Counted from the first letter of the stretch, positions 1 to 8,132 are shown. The stretch: 22,078 nucleotides of DNA from Eubacteriales bacterium (GCA_030536565.1 JAUNPT010000019.1:1-22078); one strand, 5' to 3'. Translations and numbers: made by a program. The notes: generated by a model from the letters alone, not told the origin.

Positions 1-1118
1 TTTTCATTAAGCTTAAATGCCAGAGATTTCCTGACCGCTTTAAGGATAAGGCGGACGTCCTCCTCAGAGTCAACGTCTTTAATAAGTGCAAGGAATTCAT
101 CTCCTCCTACCCTTCCTACTAAGCCTCTTTCACCTATTGCCTGCTTAAGCGTCTGTGCAAATTCCAAAACCACCTCATCACCAAAATAATGGCCATATGT
201 ATCATTAACCTTTTTAAAATCATCAATATCCATAATAACCAGATACATCAGTTCTTTTGAATCGCTGTTCCTTGCTTTGTCAATAATATCTGTAATTTCG
301 TCCTGAACAGTTTTTTTATTCAAAACCCCTGTTGCTGAATCCATTATTCCTGTCTCGGATTTAACCAATACCTGACCTTCAGTCATTCTGCTTCCAAGCT
401 CAGAAATAATACCTGTGACCAGCAGTTTTTCAGTTCCTTCTTTTATCGTCTGACCCTTGAAGTTAAGAGTATCCTTTCTTTCTCCCTTAGACATAAGTGA
501 TGTCTCAAATGTAAGAGAAAAACTGTCTGAGCCTTTTTCAATATTATTGCACAGCATCTCAAACGGTTCTTCTGAATCCTTACTCACAAAGCCAAGTCTG
601 AGCATTCTTTTCTTCCAGTCTGGAAGAAAATCCTTTTCAATTATTTCTGAACGGTTATTAATATAACAGTAAATTGTAATAACACCTGTATTGAAATCAT
701 AATCAAACAGCTTTTCCTTCATTAGATTTATGGCTCCACGATACTTCCTCATCTTCATAAAGTACTCGTCGAATTTATTGCCTATTGCTACTACATTCTG
801 AATTTTAATCTCATACAGTTTTTTCAAATTGCTTTCAACTGTATTCTTTTTATAAAAAAGAAGCCATCTGAAATGATTATTTTTCACGAGACATCTTGCT
901 ATATGAGGTCCTTTTGAATCTTCTGACTTAATATAGCTTTCAAATGCTTCGCAGTCATCTGGATGAATAAGCTTATTAAACGCATACATGGTGTTATCTC
1001 CCAGCAGCTGATATATCCTCTCATCTCCTGATATGATTTCATAGTCCTCATCCAGCTGAAAAACCGCCTCTACTACATCTTTTTCTAATACTTCCATGTC
1101 AACTCCAACAGAGTACAT
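1..1118 (-). CDS. PAS-like/GGDEF diguanylate cyclase, C-terminus cut by window edge
   Basis: Predicted cytoplasmic diguanylate cyclase, making cyclic di-GMP from two GTP. The frame is open from the ATG at 1118 to the left edge (372 codons, no stop), so the last part of the GGDEF domain is missing. The start is set by GGAAGG six bases upstream. Residues about 10-100 look like a PAS-type sensor (an IHPDD stretch, later FRWLLFY); about 105-230 is a second, less clear sensor-like region; the GGDEF domain starts near residue 250, with MDIDDFKKVNDTYGH and an intact GGDEF at 338-342. The product-inhibition RxxD site is absent (GERG occupies the place). No membrane segment is seen. The gene lies 84 bases downstream of the OAH sulfhydrylase gene, same strand, with no convincing terminator between, so co-transcription is possible. 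The ligand of the sensor is unknown. Confidence 0.9.
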   Translation of the reverse strand, partial: MYSVGVDMEVLEKDVVEAVFQLDEDYEIISGDERIYQLLGDNTMYAFNKLIHPDDCEAFESYIKSEDSKGPHIARCLVKNNHFRWLLFYKKNTVESNLKKLYEIKIQNVVAIGNKFDEYFMKMRKYRGAINLMKEKLFDYDFNTGVITIYCYINNRSEIIEKDFLPDWKKRMLRLGFVSKDSEEPFEMLCNNIEKGSDSFSLTFETSLMSKGERKDTLNFKGQTIKEGTEKLLVTGIISELGSRMTEGQVLVKSETGIMDSATGVLNKKTVQDEITDIIDKARNSDSKELMYLVIMDIDDFKKVNDTYGHYFGDEVVLEFAQTLKQAIGERGLVGRVGGDEFLALIKDVDSEEDVRLILKAVRKSLAFKLNE

Positions 1119-1202
1119 GACGCACCTTCCTTTCTGCATAAACCATTTACGCAGCCCCTAAGAAAATACAATTCCCCAATTATATTCTTCCCCTGTGCTT
1201 AA

Positions 1203-2486
1203 TTAGAATGTCTGTTTCATTGCTTGTTCTATATCTTCAATAATATCATTTACATTTTCAATACCAACTGAAAGTCTGATAAGATCCGGCTGAACGCCTG
1301 CCTCTTTCAGCTGCTCATCACTCATCTGCCTGTGTGTATGGCTTGCTGGGTGAAGCACTGATGTTCTGGCATCTGCAACATGCGTTACAATTGCAATCAT
1401 CTTCAAATGATCCATAAACTTAACAGCTGTCGCTTTATCTCCCTTTAAGCCAAATGAAATCACGCCGCAAGAGCCATTAGGCATATACTTTTGCTGAAGC
1501 GCATGATATTTACTGCTTTCAAGGTCTGAATAATTAACCCATGCAACATGCTCATTCGCCTCTAAATACTTAGCAACCGTCAAGGCATTAGAGCAATGTC
1601 TCTCAACCCTGAGCGGAAGTGTTTCCAGCCCTAAGTTAATATAGAATGCATTCTGTGGCGACTGTACAGAGCCCAAATCTCTCATAAGCTGCGCCGTAGC
1701 CTTAGTTATGTATGCACCCTTGCCGAAACGCTCCGTATATACAACCCCATGATATGATTCATCTGGAGTTGTAAGTCCAGGGAACTTGTCCGGATACTTT
1801 GTCCAGTCAAAATTACCGCTGTCAACTATACAGCCCCCTATTGTAGCCGCATGTCCGTCCATATACTTTGTTGTAGCGTGGGTTACAATGTCAACGCCCC
1901 ACTTAAATGCCTGACAGTTAATAGGTGTTGCAAATGTATTATCTACAATAAATGGAACTCCATTCCTGTGTGCGATATCTGCAAATTTTTCCAGGTCAAG
2001 CACCACCAATGCCGGATTAGCAAGTGTTTCACCAAACACACACTTTGTATTAGGTCTGAAGGCTGCCTGGATTTCTTCTTCCGTAGCATCTGGTTCAACA
2101 AATGTACATTCAATTCCAAGCTTCTTCATTGTCACGCCAAAAAGATTAAATGTCCCGCCATAAATAGCTGAAGTACTGATAAAGTGGTCTCCTGCCTCAC
2201 AGATATTAAATACCGCGTAGAAATTAGCTGCCTGTCCGGATGCTGTAAGCATTGCCGCATAACCATTCTCAAGGTCACATATTTTCTTCGCTACCATATC
2301 ACAGGTCGGGTTAGCCAGTCTTGAATAGAAATAACCTTCCTTTTCCAAATCAAACAAAGCTCCCATCTCGTCGCTTGATTCATACTTAAAGGTTGTGCTC
2401 TGAATAATAGGGATAATTCTTGGCTCCCCGTTTTCTGGCTCATAACCGCTCTGGATACATTTGGTTTCAATTCTGTAATCGCTCAT
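1203..2486 (-). CDS. metY: O-acetylhomoserine sulfhydrylase (aminocarboxypropyltransferase)
   Basis: PLP enzyme of the Cys/Met metabolism family, expected to make homocysteine from O-acetylhomoserine and sulfide in the cytoplasm. The 427-residue protein has the usual family length. The PLP lysine is K207 in the stretch VTHATTKYMDGH, and the PLP-ring aspartate is D182 in PFIVDNTFATP. The sequence FPGLTTPDESYHG and the end PASHTHRQ...LIRLSVGIEN are typical of OAH sulfhydrylases. The frame is open 48 bases further upstream, but the start at 2486 is chosen because AGAGGA lies eight bases before it and the protein then begins MSDYRIETKCIQSGY, as family members do. It starts four bases after the corC stop, with its ribosome site inside the end of corC, so the two are probably translated from one message. 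A methionine gamma-lyase or cystathionine-type activity cannot be excluded from sequence alone. Confidence 0.92.
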   Translation of the reverse strand: MSDYRIETKCIQSGYEPENGEPRIIPIIQSTTFKYESSDEMGALFDLEKEGYFYSRLANPTCDMVAKKICDLENGYAAMLTASGQAANFYAVFNICEAGDHFISTSAIYGGTFNLFGVTMKKLGIECTFVEPDATEEEIQAAFRPNTKCVFGETLANPALVVLDLEKFADIAHRNGVPFIVDNTFATPINCQAFKWGVDIVTHATTKYMDGHAATIGGCIVDSGNFDWTKYPDKFPGLTTPDESYHGVVYTERFGKGAYITKATAQLMRDLGSVQSPQNAFYINLGLETLPLRVERHCSNALTVAKYLEANEHVAWVNYSDLESSKYHALQQKYMPNGSCGVISFGLKGDKATAVKFMDHLKMIAIVTHVADARTSVLHPASHTHRQMSDEQLKEAGVQPDLIRLSVGIENVNDIIEDIEQAMKQTF

Positions 2487-2490
2487 CTTT

Positions 2491-3408
2491 TTAGTCCTCT
2501 TCTTTCCGCTCTTGTTCTGGCTGTACTTCCTCATCAGGAAGTTTTTTGACCAGCACTTTATTTATCATTTTATTTTCAACATCAAGTATCTTAAACAGAT
2601 ATCCCTGATGTCTTGTTTCAAACTGCTCATCATTATCTGGAATCTTTCCCAGCTCATATATTAAATAGCCATTTAAAGTGTCTATGTCTTCACACTGAAA
2701 TTCAATATCAAACATTTCTTCAATATCTTCCAGCGGCATCTGTCCGTCCATAATATATGAACCATCCTGCTGCCTTATAACAAACTCCTCTTCCTCATCA
2801 TATTCATCTAGAATATTTCCAACAATTTCCTCTAAAATATCTTCCATTGTAATAATACCAGCGGTCTGTCCATACTCATCGACTACAATTGCAATATGTA
2901 CCTTCTTGGACTGCATTTCCTTAAACAGCGGACTTATATTGCGTGTCTCTGGAATACAATATGGCTCAAACATAATCTGGGATTTTTCTTCAAGAAGCGT
3001 TTTCCCCCTCTGTGTTTCATCTACATAAACCTTAAAAAGATCTCTTATATGAAATATTCCGATAATATTGTCTATATCACCGTCATACACCGGATACCTG
3101 GAGAAGTTTTCCTCCATAGCACAGTTAAATGCCTCCCCAACTGTACAGTTACAGTCAATTGCAACAATGCTTTTTCTGTGAGTCATTACGTCCTGTGCCT
3201 GCTTCTCGCTGAATTCAAAGATATTGTTAATCATTTCAGCTTCATTTTCCTTAAGCACACCCTGTTCATGGCCCTCATTAACCATATCCATAATAACTTC
3301 TTCTGTTACATCTTCATCACGTTTTCCTCTGCCAGAAAATTTCTTTAACAATGAGGAAAACAATCCTTCGTTCCCATCCGCGGGATGGCCATCGTTCATT
3401 ACGTTCAT
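2491..3408 (-). CDS. CorC/HlyC-type CBS-domain protein
   Basis: Soluble protein of the CorC/HlyC family (about 305 residues): an acidic N-terminal region, a pair of CBS domains (about 70-200, with VMTHRKSIVAID and VDEYGQTAGIITMEDILEEIVG), an acidic linker DEYDEEEE, and a C-terminal CorC/HlyC domain (about 215-290). Family members are linked to magnesium or cobalt efflux or act with membrane DUF21 proteins; the old name hemolysin is not supported. No DUF21 membrane domain is present, so it resembles the short E. coli CorC form. The start is uncertain. AAAGGA is only two bases from the ATG at 3408 and eleven from the ATG at 3399, while an open extension to 3459 has no ribosome site. It follows mazF after about 100 AT-rich bases and runs directly into the OAH sulfhydrylase gene. 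Confidence 0.88.
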   Translation of the reverse strand: MNVMNDGHPADGNEGLFSSLLKKFSGRGKRDEDVTEEVIMDMVNEGHEQGVLKENEAEMINNIFEFSEKQAQDVMTHRKSIVAIDCNCTVGEAFNCAMEENFSRYPVYDGDIDNIIGIFHIRDLFKVYVDETQRGKTLLEEKSQIMFEPYCIPETRNISPLFKEMQSKKVHIAIVVDEYGQTAGIITMEDILEEIVGNILDEYDEEEEFVIRQQDGSYIMDGQMPLEDIEEMFDIEFQCEDIDTLNGYLIYELGKIPDNDEQFETRHQGYLFKILDVENKMINKVLVKKLPDEEVQPEQERKEED

Positions 3409-3476
3409 ATTCCTTTCTTTAATAAATAAATCTTTATTGTATTTTATAGTATATTTCATATTTTACTATGATACAT

Positions 3477-3506
3477 ACTATACAAATATACCATATTTTG
3501 TATACT
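3477..3506. repeat. AT-rich imperfect inverted repeat between mazF and corC
   Basis: A 30-base imperfect palindrome with two ten-base arms that match at nine positions, lying just past the mazF stop. There is no T-run on either side, so it is not a typical intrinsic terminator. It could be a weak RNA hairpin or a protein site, but AT-rich DNA makes such symmetry easily by chance. Confidence 0.35.
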
Positions 3507-3510
3507 AACG

Positions 3511-3864
3511 TCAATCTTCTTCGTCCATCTCTAAGCTGATTGATAATGCATGGTTAACTCTGTGTATAATTTCATTATCTAAATGACACACCTTATCCTT
3601 TAACCTTTTTTTATCTATCGTCCTAAGCTGTTCGAGCAAAATCACTGAATCCTTGACTATATCATAATGCATTGAATCTATTTCAACATGAGTTGGCAGC
3701 TTTGCCTTGTTCATACGGCTCGTTATAGCTGCACATATCACCGTAGGACTATGCCTGTTCCCCGTATCATTCTGAATAATCAGAACCGGACGTATCCCGC
3801 CCTGTTCAGACCCCACAACCGGTCTTAAATCTGCATAAAATATATCTCCGCGTTTTATAACCAA
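3511..3864 (-). CDS. mazF: MazF/PemK-family (EndoA-like) mRNA endoribonuclease toxin
   Basis: Toxin of the MazF/PemK family, closely resembling Bacillus EndoA (NdoA), which cuts single-stranded RNA at short specific sites. Seen: KRGDIFYADLRPVVGSEQGG, IRPVLIIQND, AAITSR, KLPTHVEI and SVILLEQLRTIDKKRL. The residues that are catalytic in EndoA, Arg25 and Thr48, are both present in this numbering. The start is uncertain. The TTG at 3864 is chosen because GGGAG lies ten bases before it and the protein becomes 117 residues beginning MVIKRGD, matching Bacillus EndoA at 116. The frame also opens at an ATG at 3894, which has no ribosome site. The gene lies 85 bases after alr (55 from the upstream ATG), the usual place in Firmicutes, but the small antitoxin gene that separates alr and ndoA in Bacillus is missing. 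Confidence 0.9.
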   Translation of the reverse strand: MVIKRGDIFYADLRPVVGSEQGGIRPVLIIQNDTGNRHSPTVICAAITSRMNKAKLPTHVEIDSMHYDIVKDSVILLEQLRTIDKKRLKDKVCHLDNEIIHRVNHALSISLEMDEED

Positions 3865-3949
3865 TTTTCTCACACTCCCTAAAGCATTATTCATTGTAGC
3901 TTTAGTATTGCCGACCTTACTTGTGTGTATTCAGATTTTAAAACAAGTT

Positions 3950-5134
3950 TTAAATTCTGGCTAAATCCCATTTTTCGTAGAAATAATCTCTACTACCAAT
4001 ATATTCTCCGCCAAGAAAATAGTTCCTTGGAATCCTTTTGCCTAAATCGCAGACAAATTCATAATTAAATGTTCCTGCAAGTGAAGCTATTTCTTCCACG
4101 CTTATTGAAGCTTCCCCATCTCTACCAACTAATGTCACTGCATCTCCTCTTTTTACATCAGGAATATCTGTCACATCAACCATAAACTGATCCATGCACA
4201 CCCGACCGCATATTGGTGCTTTTTTTCCATGTATAAGCACATATCCTTTATTGGAAAGTGCCCTTGGATATCCGTCTCCATACCCTGTCTCAACTGTTGC
4301 AAGCATTGTCGGCGCACTTGTCACATAAGTTCCGCCATAGCTTACATGTTCTCCTGCGGGAACCCTCTTAACCATAGCGACCGTACTTTTAAGCTCCAGT
4401 GCAGGCGTAAGCCTTACTGCCTGAAAATCCACCTCATCAGAGGGATACATTCCATAGAGTGCAATACCAAGACGGACTGCGTCCTCATTTGCCTGAGGCA
4501 TATCTATAACTGCTGCACTGTTTGAGCAGTGTCTTATTTCAAATGTAATTTGGGCCCTCTCAAGAGCCTCTACAAATTCATTATACTTTTCAAGCTGCTT
4601 TAAGGCTGAAGTCTTATCCTTTTCATCGGCTGCTGCAAAATGTGTGAAAATCCCTCTCATCTTCAAATATGGAAGCTGCTTTATTTTTTTCACAGTTTCT
4701 ATTCCGCTCTCATCAGGCTCAAGCCCTATTCTTCGCATACCTGTGTCAACCTTAATATGACAAAATGCAGTTTTTCCAAGCTGCCCTGCTGCTTCATTCA
4801 GCTCACATGCTGTCTCATAATCAAATACAGCTGCATCAATCTCATTCTCAATGAGTGTCTTATACCCCTCCATATTCACATAACCCAATACAAGCACAGG
4901 CTTTAATATATTGTTCTTTCTTAAGTTAACCGCTTCATCAAGCGTTGCAACTGCGAAGCCTTCTACAAGCCCGTAAACTGCCTTTGCCACAGCAATGTCT
5001 CCATGTCCATATCCGTCAGCCTTTACAACTGCAATCGCTTTGGTTCCAGCCCTCGTATTATTCATCAATTCTTTTACATTGCTGCGTACTGCGTCCAGAT
5101 TTATATCTGCATACACTCTTGTATATTTTCTCAT
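3950..5134 (-). CDS. alr: alanine racemase
   Basis: PLP enzyme converting L-alanine to D-alanine for peptidoglycan. The 394-residue length is normal. The PLP lysine is K38 in VVKADGYGHG, the second catalytic base is Y266 in HVSYGGTY, and IKVDTGMRRIG and CGRVCMDQFMVDV are the usual conserved blocks. The fold is an N-terminal TIM barrel to about residue 240, then a beta domain. The start is fixed by GGAGG six bases before the ATG. It lies 71 bases after nnr on the same strand and has a plausible promoter of its own in that gap, so it can be made both from the nnr message and separately. Confidence 0.96.
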   Translation of the reverse strand: MRKYTRVYADINLDAVRSNVKELMNNTRAGTKAIAVVKADGYGHGDIAVAKAVYGLVEGFAVATLDEAVNLRKNNILKPVLVLGYVNMEGYKTLIENEIDAAVFDYETACELNEAAGQLGKTAFCHIKVDTGMRRIGLEPDESGIETVKKIKQLPYLKMRGIFTHFAAADEKDKTSALKQLEKYNEFVEALERAQITFEIRHCSNSAAVIDMPQANEDAVRLGIALYGMYPSDEVDFQAVRLTPALELKSTVAMVKRVPAGEHVSYGGTYVTSAPTMLATVETGYGDGYPRALSNKGYVLIHGKKAPICGRVCMDQFMVDVTDIPDVKRGDAVTLVGRDGEASISVEEIASLAGTFNYEFVCDLGKRIPRNYFLGGEYIGSRDYFYEKWDLARI

Positions 5135-5190
5135 TGTCTGCCTCCGTGCTGCTTTTTAATTCAATAGGATTTCATTCATATATGCTGACT

Positions 5191-5218
5191 ATTATACCCT
5201 TCGATTTAAAAAATGCAA
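5191..5218 (-). promoter_or_regulatory. candidate promoter for alr
   Basis: On the minus strand TTGCAT (5218-5213, overlapping the end of nnr) is followed after 16 bases by TATAAT (5196-5191), about 57 bases upstream of the alr start. The -10 box is perfect and the -35 box is four of six. Predicted transcription start is near 5184. Confidence 0.5.
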
Positions 5219-6696
5219 TCCTTAATCACTTTTCCAGCATAATCTGCTATGTCTCTTGCAAGGACTGCACTGTTTCCAAGCTCCCTCCCCGCAGCCTCAC
5301 CAGCTCTGCCATGAATAAAACAGCCCATTGCTGCAGCCTCAAACAGCGGCATTCCTAAAGTAATCATTGCAGCTATTACACCTGTCAAAGCATCACCCGA
5401 ACCACCTGTTGCCAATGCGTCACTGCCTGATGTATTTATATATATTCTCTCTCCATCGGTTACTATTGTCCTTGCATCCTTAAGCACACATACCACGCCC
5501 TCTTTTTTAGCATACTCCTTCGCTGTCTTTACGGGATTTTCCTTTATTTCTGAAACAGTGCGTCCCATAAGACGCGCCATCTCTCCAATATGAGGCGTTA
5601 CAATCACCTGTTTTCCCACTCCATATCCGCTCCATTCATTAGCCGCTGCAGCATTCAGGCCATCTGCGTCTAATATAACTGGAACACTGCCATACTCAAG
5701 TACAGTTTTTGTAAGCATAACAGCAGTCTCATCTGCTGCAAGCCCCGGCCCCAGTATTATACAGGAAGCCCATCTGCATTCACTTAAAATCTGTTCTTTT
5801 GCAGGCGTATCCGTATATAATGACATTAATGCCTCTGGCAGAAGCGTTGCAATGATATCATGATTAACCTCGTGTGTGAGCAGCTTTACAAGGCCGCAGC
5901 CGCATCTGTAAGCTGCCAGCCCGCTAAACACAGCTGCACCTGCCATAGACCTTGACCCCGCTACAGCAAGCACCTTGCCAAATGTACCTTTATTACCATA
6001 CGCAGCTCTTAATGGCAGCATTTTTAAGTCTTCATTATTATAAGTAAACGCCGGATTTTTTATTGCTCCAACAGACATTTTTACAAAGCCTATATCTGAT
6101 GTAACAACATTACCAGCATACTCTGCTCCTGGATACAGCACAAGTCCAAGCTTTAAATATCCAAACGTAACTGTTTTAACTGCTTTTACCGCCACATTCA
6201 TAACCGCTCCGCTTGACGCATTGATTCCCGATGGAATATCCACTGCAATGACCTTTACCATGTCCTCATTAATTTCCTGAATAAGCTGTGCGTAAGCACC
6301 TGTCACGTCTCTTGATAAGCCTATGCCAAACAGGGCATCTACTACCATATCAAAAGTATCTGGAATATATTTAGGAATAACTTTAATCCCCAGCTTATCT
6401 ATAATATTCTTTTGTATCTCATATTCCCTGCTCCCCTCTTTGTCCTCACCTGCTGCAAGCAAAACGCTTACATTCACGCCTGCCTCTGACAGCTGCCTTG
6501 CCACAGCAAGACCATCTGCCCCATTATTTCCAGCTCCACATACACACAAAATTCTTTTATCTGCATATTCTTTAATAATCTCCTGTGAAACTGCCAGCGC
6601 CGCCCTTTCCATAAGGACCAGTGAAGGAATGCCCGCCCATTCAATACAAAATCTGTCAATCTCTTTACTTTCCTTAGCATCTAACACATATTTCAT
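5206..6696 (-). CDS. nnr: bifunctional NAD(P)H-hydrate epimerase / ADP-dependent dehydratase
   Basis: Metabolite-repair enzyme that restores hydrated NADH and NADPH: the N-terminal YjeF_N epimerase interconverts the R and S hydrates, and the C-terminal ribokinase-like domain removes water at the cost of ADP. At 496 residues both domains are complete. Epimerase: GAGNNGADGLAVARQL at 54-69 and VDIPSGINASSGAV. Dehydratase: GNKGTFGKVLAVAGS, ILGPGLA, VLDADGLNA, VTPHIGEMARL and GSGD at 432-435. The start follows a strong GGGAGGGAG eight bases upstream. The gene heads the nnr-alr-mazF group; the acpS gene often found before nnr in Firmicutes is not here. Its leader carries a promoter and a long stem-loop, listed separately. 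Confidence 0.95.
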   Translation of the reverse strand: MKYVLDAKESKEIDRFCIEWAGIPSLVLMERAALAVSQEIIKEYADKRILCVCGAGNNGADGLAVARQLSEAGVNVSVLLAAGEDKEGSREYEIQKNIIDKLGIKVIPKYIPDTFDMVVDALFGIGLSRDVTGAYAQLIQEINEDMVKVIAVDIPSGINASSGAVMNVAVKAVKTVTFGYLKLGLVLYPGAEYAGNVVTSDIGFVKMSVGAIKNPAFTYNNEDLKMLPLRAAYGNKGTFGKVLAVAGSRSMAGAAVFSGLAAYRCGCGLVKLLTHEVNHDIIATLLPEALMSLYTDTPAKEQILSECRWASCIILGPGLAADETAVMLTKTVLEYGSVPVILDADGLNAAAANEWSGYGVGKQVIVTPHIGEMARLMGRTVSEIKENPVKTAKEYAKKEGVVCVLKDARTIVTDGERIYINTSGSDALATGGSGDALTGVIAAMITLGMPLFEAAAMGCFIHGRAGEAAGRELGNSAVLARDIADYAGKVIKDCIF

Positions 6697-6742
6697 TTAT
6701 TTTTCTCCCTCCCACTGCAGTAAATATTTCTAATATAACGCA

Positions 6743-6795
6743 GAGAGGAGCTTTGCAGTTACAGATTACTATCTGTATTACAATCAGCTCCTCTC
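6743..6795 (-). promoter_or_regulatory. 53-nt stem-loop at the predicted 5' end of the nnr leader
   Basis: Perfect ten-base outer arms (6743-6752 and 6786-6795, GAGAGGAGCT on the message) enclose an inner six-base stem (ACAGAT with ATCTGT) with a four-base loop; the bases between are partly paired. No T-run follows, so it is not a normal terminator. It begins where transcription from the neighbouring promoter should start. Its 3' arm (CUCCUCUC) could also pair with the nnr ribosome site GGGAGGG over seven positions, including two G-U pairs. Confidence 0.55.
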
Positions 6796-6801
6796 CCTAA
6801 A

Positions 6802-6828
6802 ATTATATCAATTTGTTTACAGTGCCAA
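6802..6828 (-). promoter_or_regulatory. candidate extended -10 promoter for nnr
   Basis: On the minus strand TTGGCA (6828-6823), a 15-base spacer and TGATATAAT ending in a perfect -10 box (6807-6802). The spacer is short, but the TGN before the -10 box can make up for that. The predicted start is near 6795, giving a leader of about 100 bases. Confidence 0.6.
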
Positions 6829-6841
6829 ATAAACTCATAAT

Positions 6842-7435
6842 TTACTGCTCATTAAGTTTATCCAGTTCTTCAATCATCTGTGCTCCGAATATGTCATGCA
6901 TATAGGAATATATCTGTGTATTTACATCTTCCTTATCCTGCTTTATCAGCATATTCTTCTTAAGCTTTAATCTTGCGGCATCAATCCACTTTCCAAGTTC
7001 TTCTATATCCTGCTTATTTCTATTCATTCTGTTATAGCAGGCCTTTGCTGTCTCTATCATGAGCTGCTGGTTTGCCTTGGAAATCTTTCCAGGAAGCTCC
7101 ATGCTTTCATCTTCCAGACTTTGGATTTTATCCTTAGCCTCCTGTATAAGTCTCTGGTTCTGGGACATCTTTTTCATGGTTTTATCATCATTATCTTCCA
7201 TATTATCCACGACGTCCTGAATCAGCTGTGCCTTGATTTTCTTAACTTCCTTTATATCATTAGTTGTCTGGCCCTGTTTTTTTAACAGATCATTGAGCTG
7301 CTTTTCCCAGTACTTTATCTCATCTGTCTTATTCTTATCCGTTATAAGATGATACCATCTCTCGTCCAGAGTCAAAATCGGAAGCTTTTCAAGTGCGTTG
7401 ACGTCTTTTAGCGCTTCCAATGATATCTCAGCCAT
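6842..7435 (-). CDS. uncharacterised coiled-coil protein downstream of rex
   Basis: I do not recognise this 197-residue protein and assign no function. It is highly charged, rich in Lys, Glu, Asp and Gln, with no signal peptide, membrane segment or cysteine pair, so it is probably cytoplasmic. An N-terminal block (about 1-32, ISLEALKDVNALEKLPILTLDERWYHLI) looks ordered. It is followed by long helical stretches likely to form coiled coils (about 40-115 and 118-165) and a C-terminal segment with YSYMHDIFGAQMIEELDKL. The start is supported by GGGGGAG five bases before the ATG. It lies 32 bases after rex with no terminator seen between, so it is probably expressed from the rex promoter. Codon use and composition look like the neighbours, with no sign of recent transfer. 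Confidence 0.88.
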   Translation of the reverse strand: MAEISLEALKDVNALEKLPILTLDERWYHLITDKNKTDEIKYWEKQLNDLLKKQGQTTNDIKEVKKIKAQLIQDVVDNMEDNDDKTMKKMSQNQRLIQEAKDKIQSLEDESMELPGKISKANQQLMIETAKACYNRMNRNKQDIEELGKWIDAARLKLKKNMLIKQDKEDVNTQIYSYMHDIFGAQMIEELDKLNEQ

Positions 7436-7467
7436 ATGCGCTCCCCCTTTTACTCTTTTTTTGCAGA

Positions 7468-8103
7468 CTACCTTTCTTTGTTGGCAATTGCATAAGACAA
7501 TCTCATTAAACTTTCTGAAAGATGTACATTTTCCACGATAACATCTTCATCAAGATTCAAATCTGTATGGGCAAAATTCCAGATTGCCCTTACGCCCGCA
7601 TCTGCCACAAGCTTTCCAATATCCTTTGCTGCCTGCTTTGGTATTGTAAGCGCAACAATTTCAATATTTTCATTTTTAATGAAATCTGAAAGCTCAGACA
7701 TCATATGTATCTGTATACCTCTGATTTCTTCTCCTGCAATATCAGCATTATTATCAAAAACTCCCTTGATAATGAATCCTCTTTTTTCAAAATCCGCATA
7801 ATTGCAAATGGCACGTCCTAAATTACCTGCACCAATAATCACCATATTATGAGAAGTATCAATTCCTAAAATCTTGGCAATTTCATCATACAGATATTTT
7901 ACATTATATCCATATCCCTGCTGTCCAAACCCTCCAAAATTATTCAAATCCTGTCGGATCTGAGATGCCGTAACCTTCATCTTAGCGCTGAGCTCCTTAG
8001 ACGATATTCTCTGCACTCCGCTTTCTATCAATTCTCCCAGATATCTGTAGTACCTTGGTAATCTTCGGATAACCGCCGAAGATATCTTCTTACTTTCTTC
8101 CAT
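7468..8103 (-). CDS. rex: redox-sensing transcriptional repressor Rex
   Basis: DNA-binding repressor that responds to the NADH/NAD+ ratio; in Clostridia it controls fermentation and NADH-oxidising genes. It has 211 residues, normal for the family. The winged helix is at about 1-80 (KISSAVIRRLPRYYRYLGEL, KVTASQIRQDLNNFGGFGQQ), and a Rossmann NAD(H) domain follows with GAGNLG at 91-96 and VFDNN. The end, HLSESLMRLSYAIANK, fits the domain-swapped helix of Rex dimers. GAGG five bases before the ATG supports the start. The gene has its own strong promoter upstream and a Rex-like operator in its leader, pointing to autoregulation. Confidence 0.96.
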   Translation of the reverse strand: MEESKKISSAVIRRLPRYYRYLGELIESGVQRISSKELSAKMKVTASQIRQDLNNFGGFGQQGYGYNVKYLYDEIAKILGIDTSHNMVIIGAGNLGRAICNYADFEKRGFIIKGVFDNNADIAGEEIRGIQIHMMSELSDFIKNENIEIVALTIPKQAAKDIGKLVADAGVRAIWNFAHTDLNLDEDVIVENVHLSESLMRLSYAIANKER

Positions 8104-8132
8104 ATATACCTCACATTCCCATGCTGTTATAA

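Noticed and set aside
1179..1184. TATAAT before the left-edge GGDEF gene as a promoter
   Set aside because: No acceptable -35 box at 15-19 bases upstream; kept only as a possibility.
2487..2534. N-terminal extension of the OAH sulfhydrylase (MRKYSQNKSGKKRTKK)
   Set aside because: It overlaps the end of corC, has no ribosome site and no counterpart in the family; the AGAGGA before 2486 decides the start.
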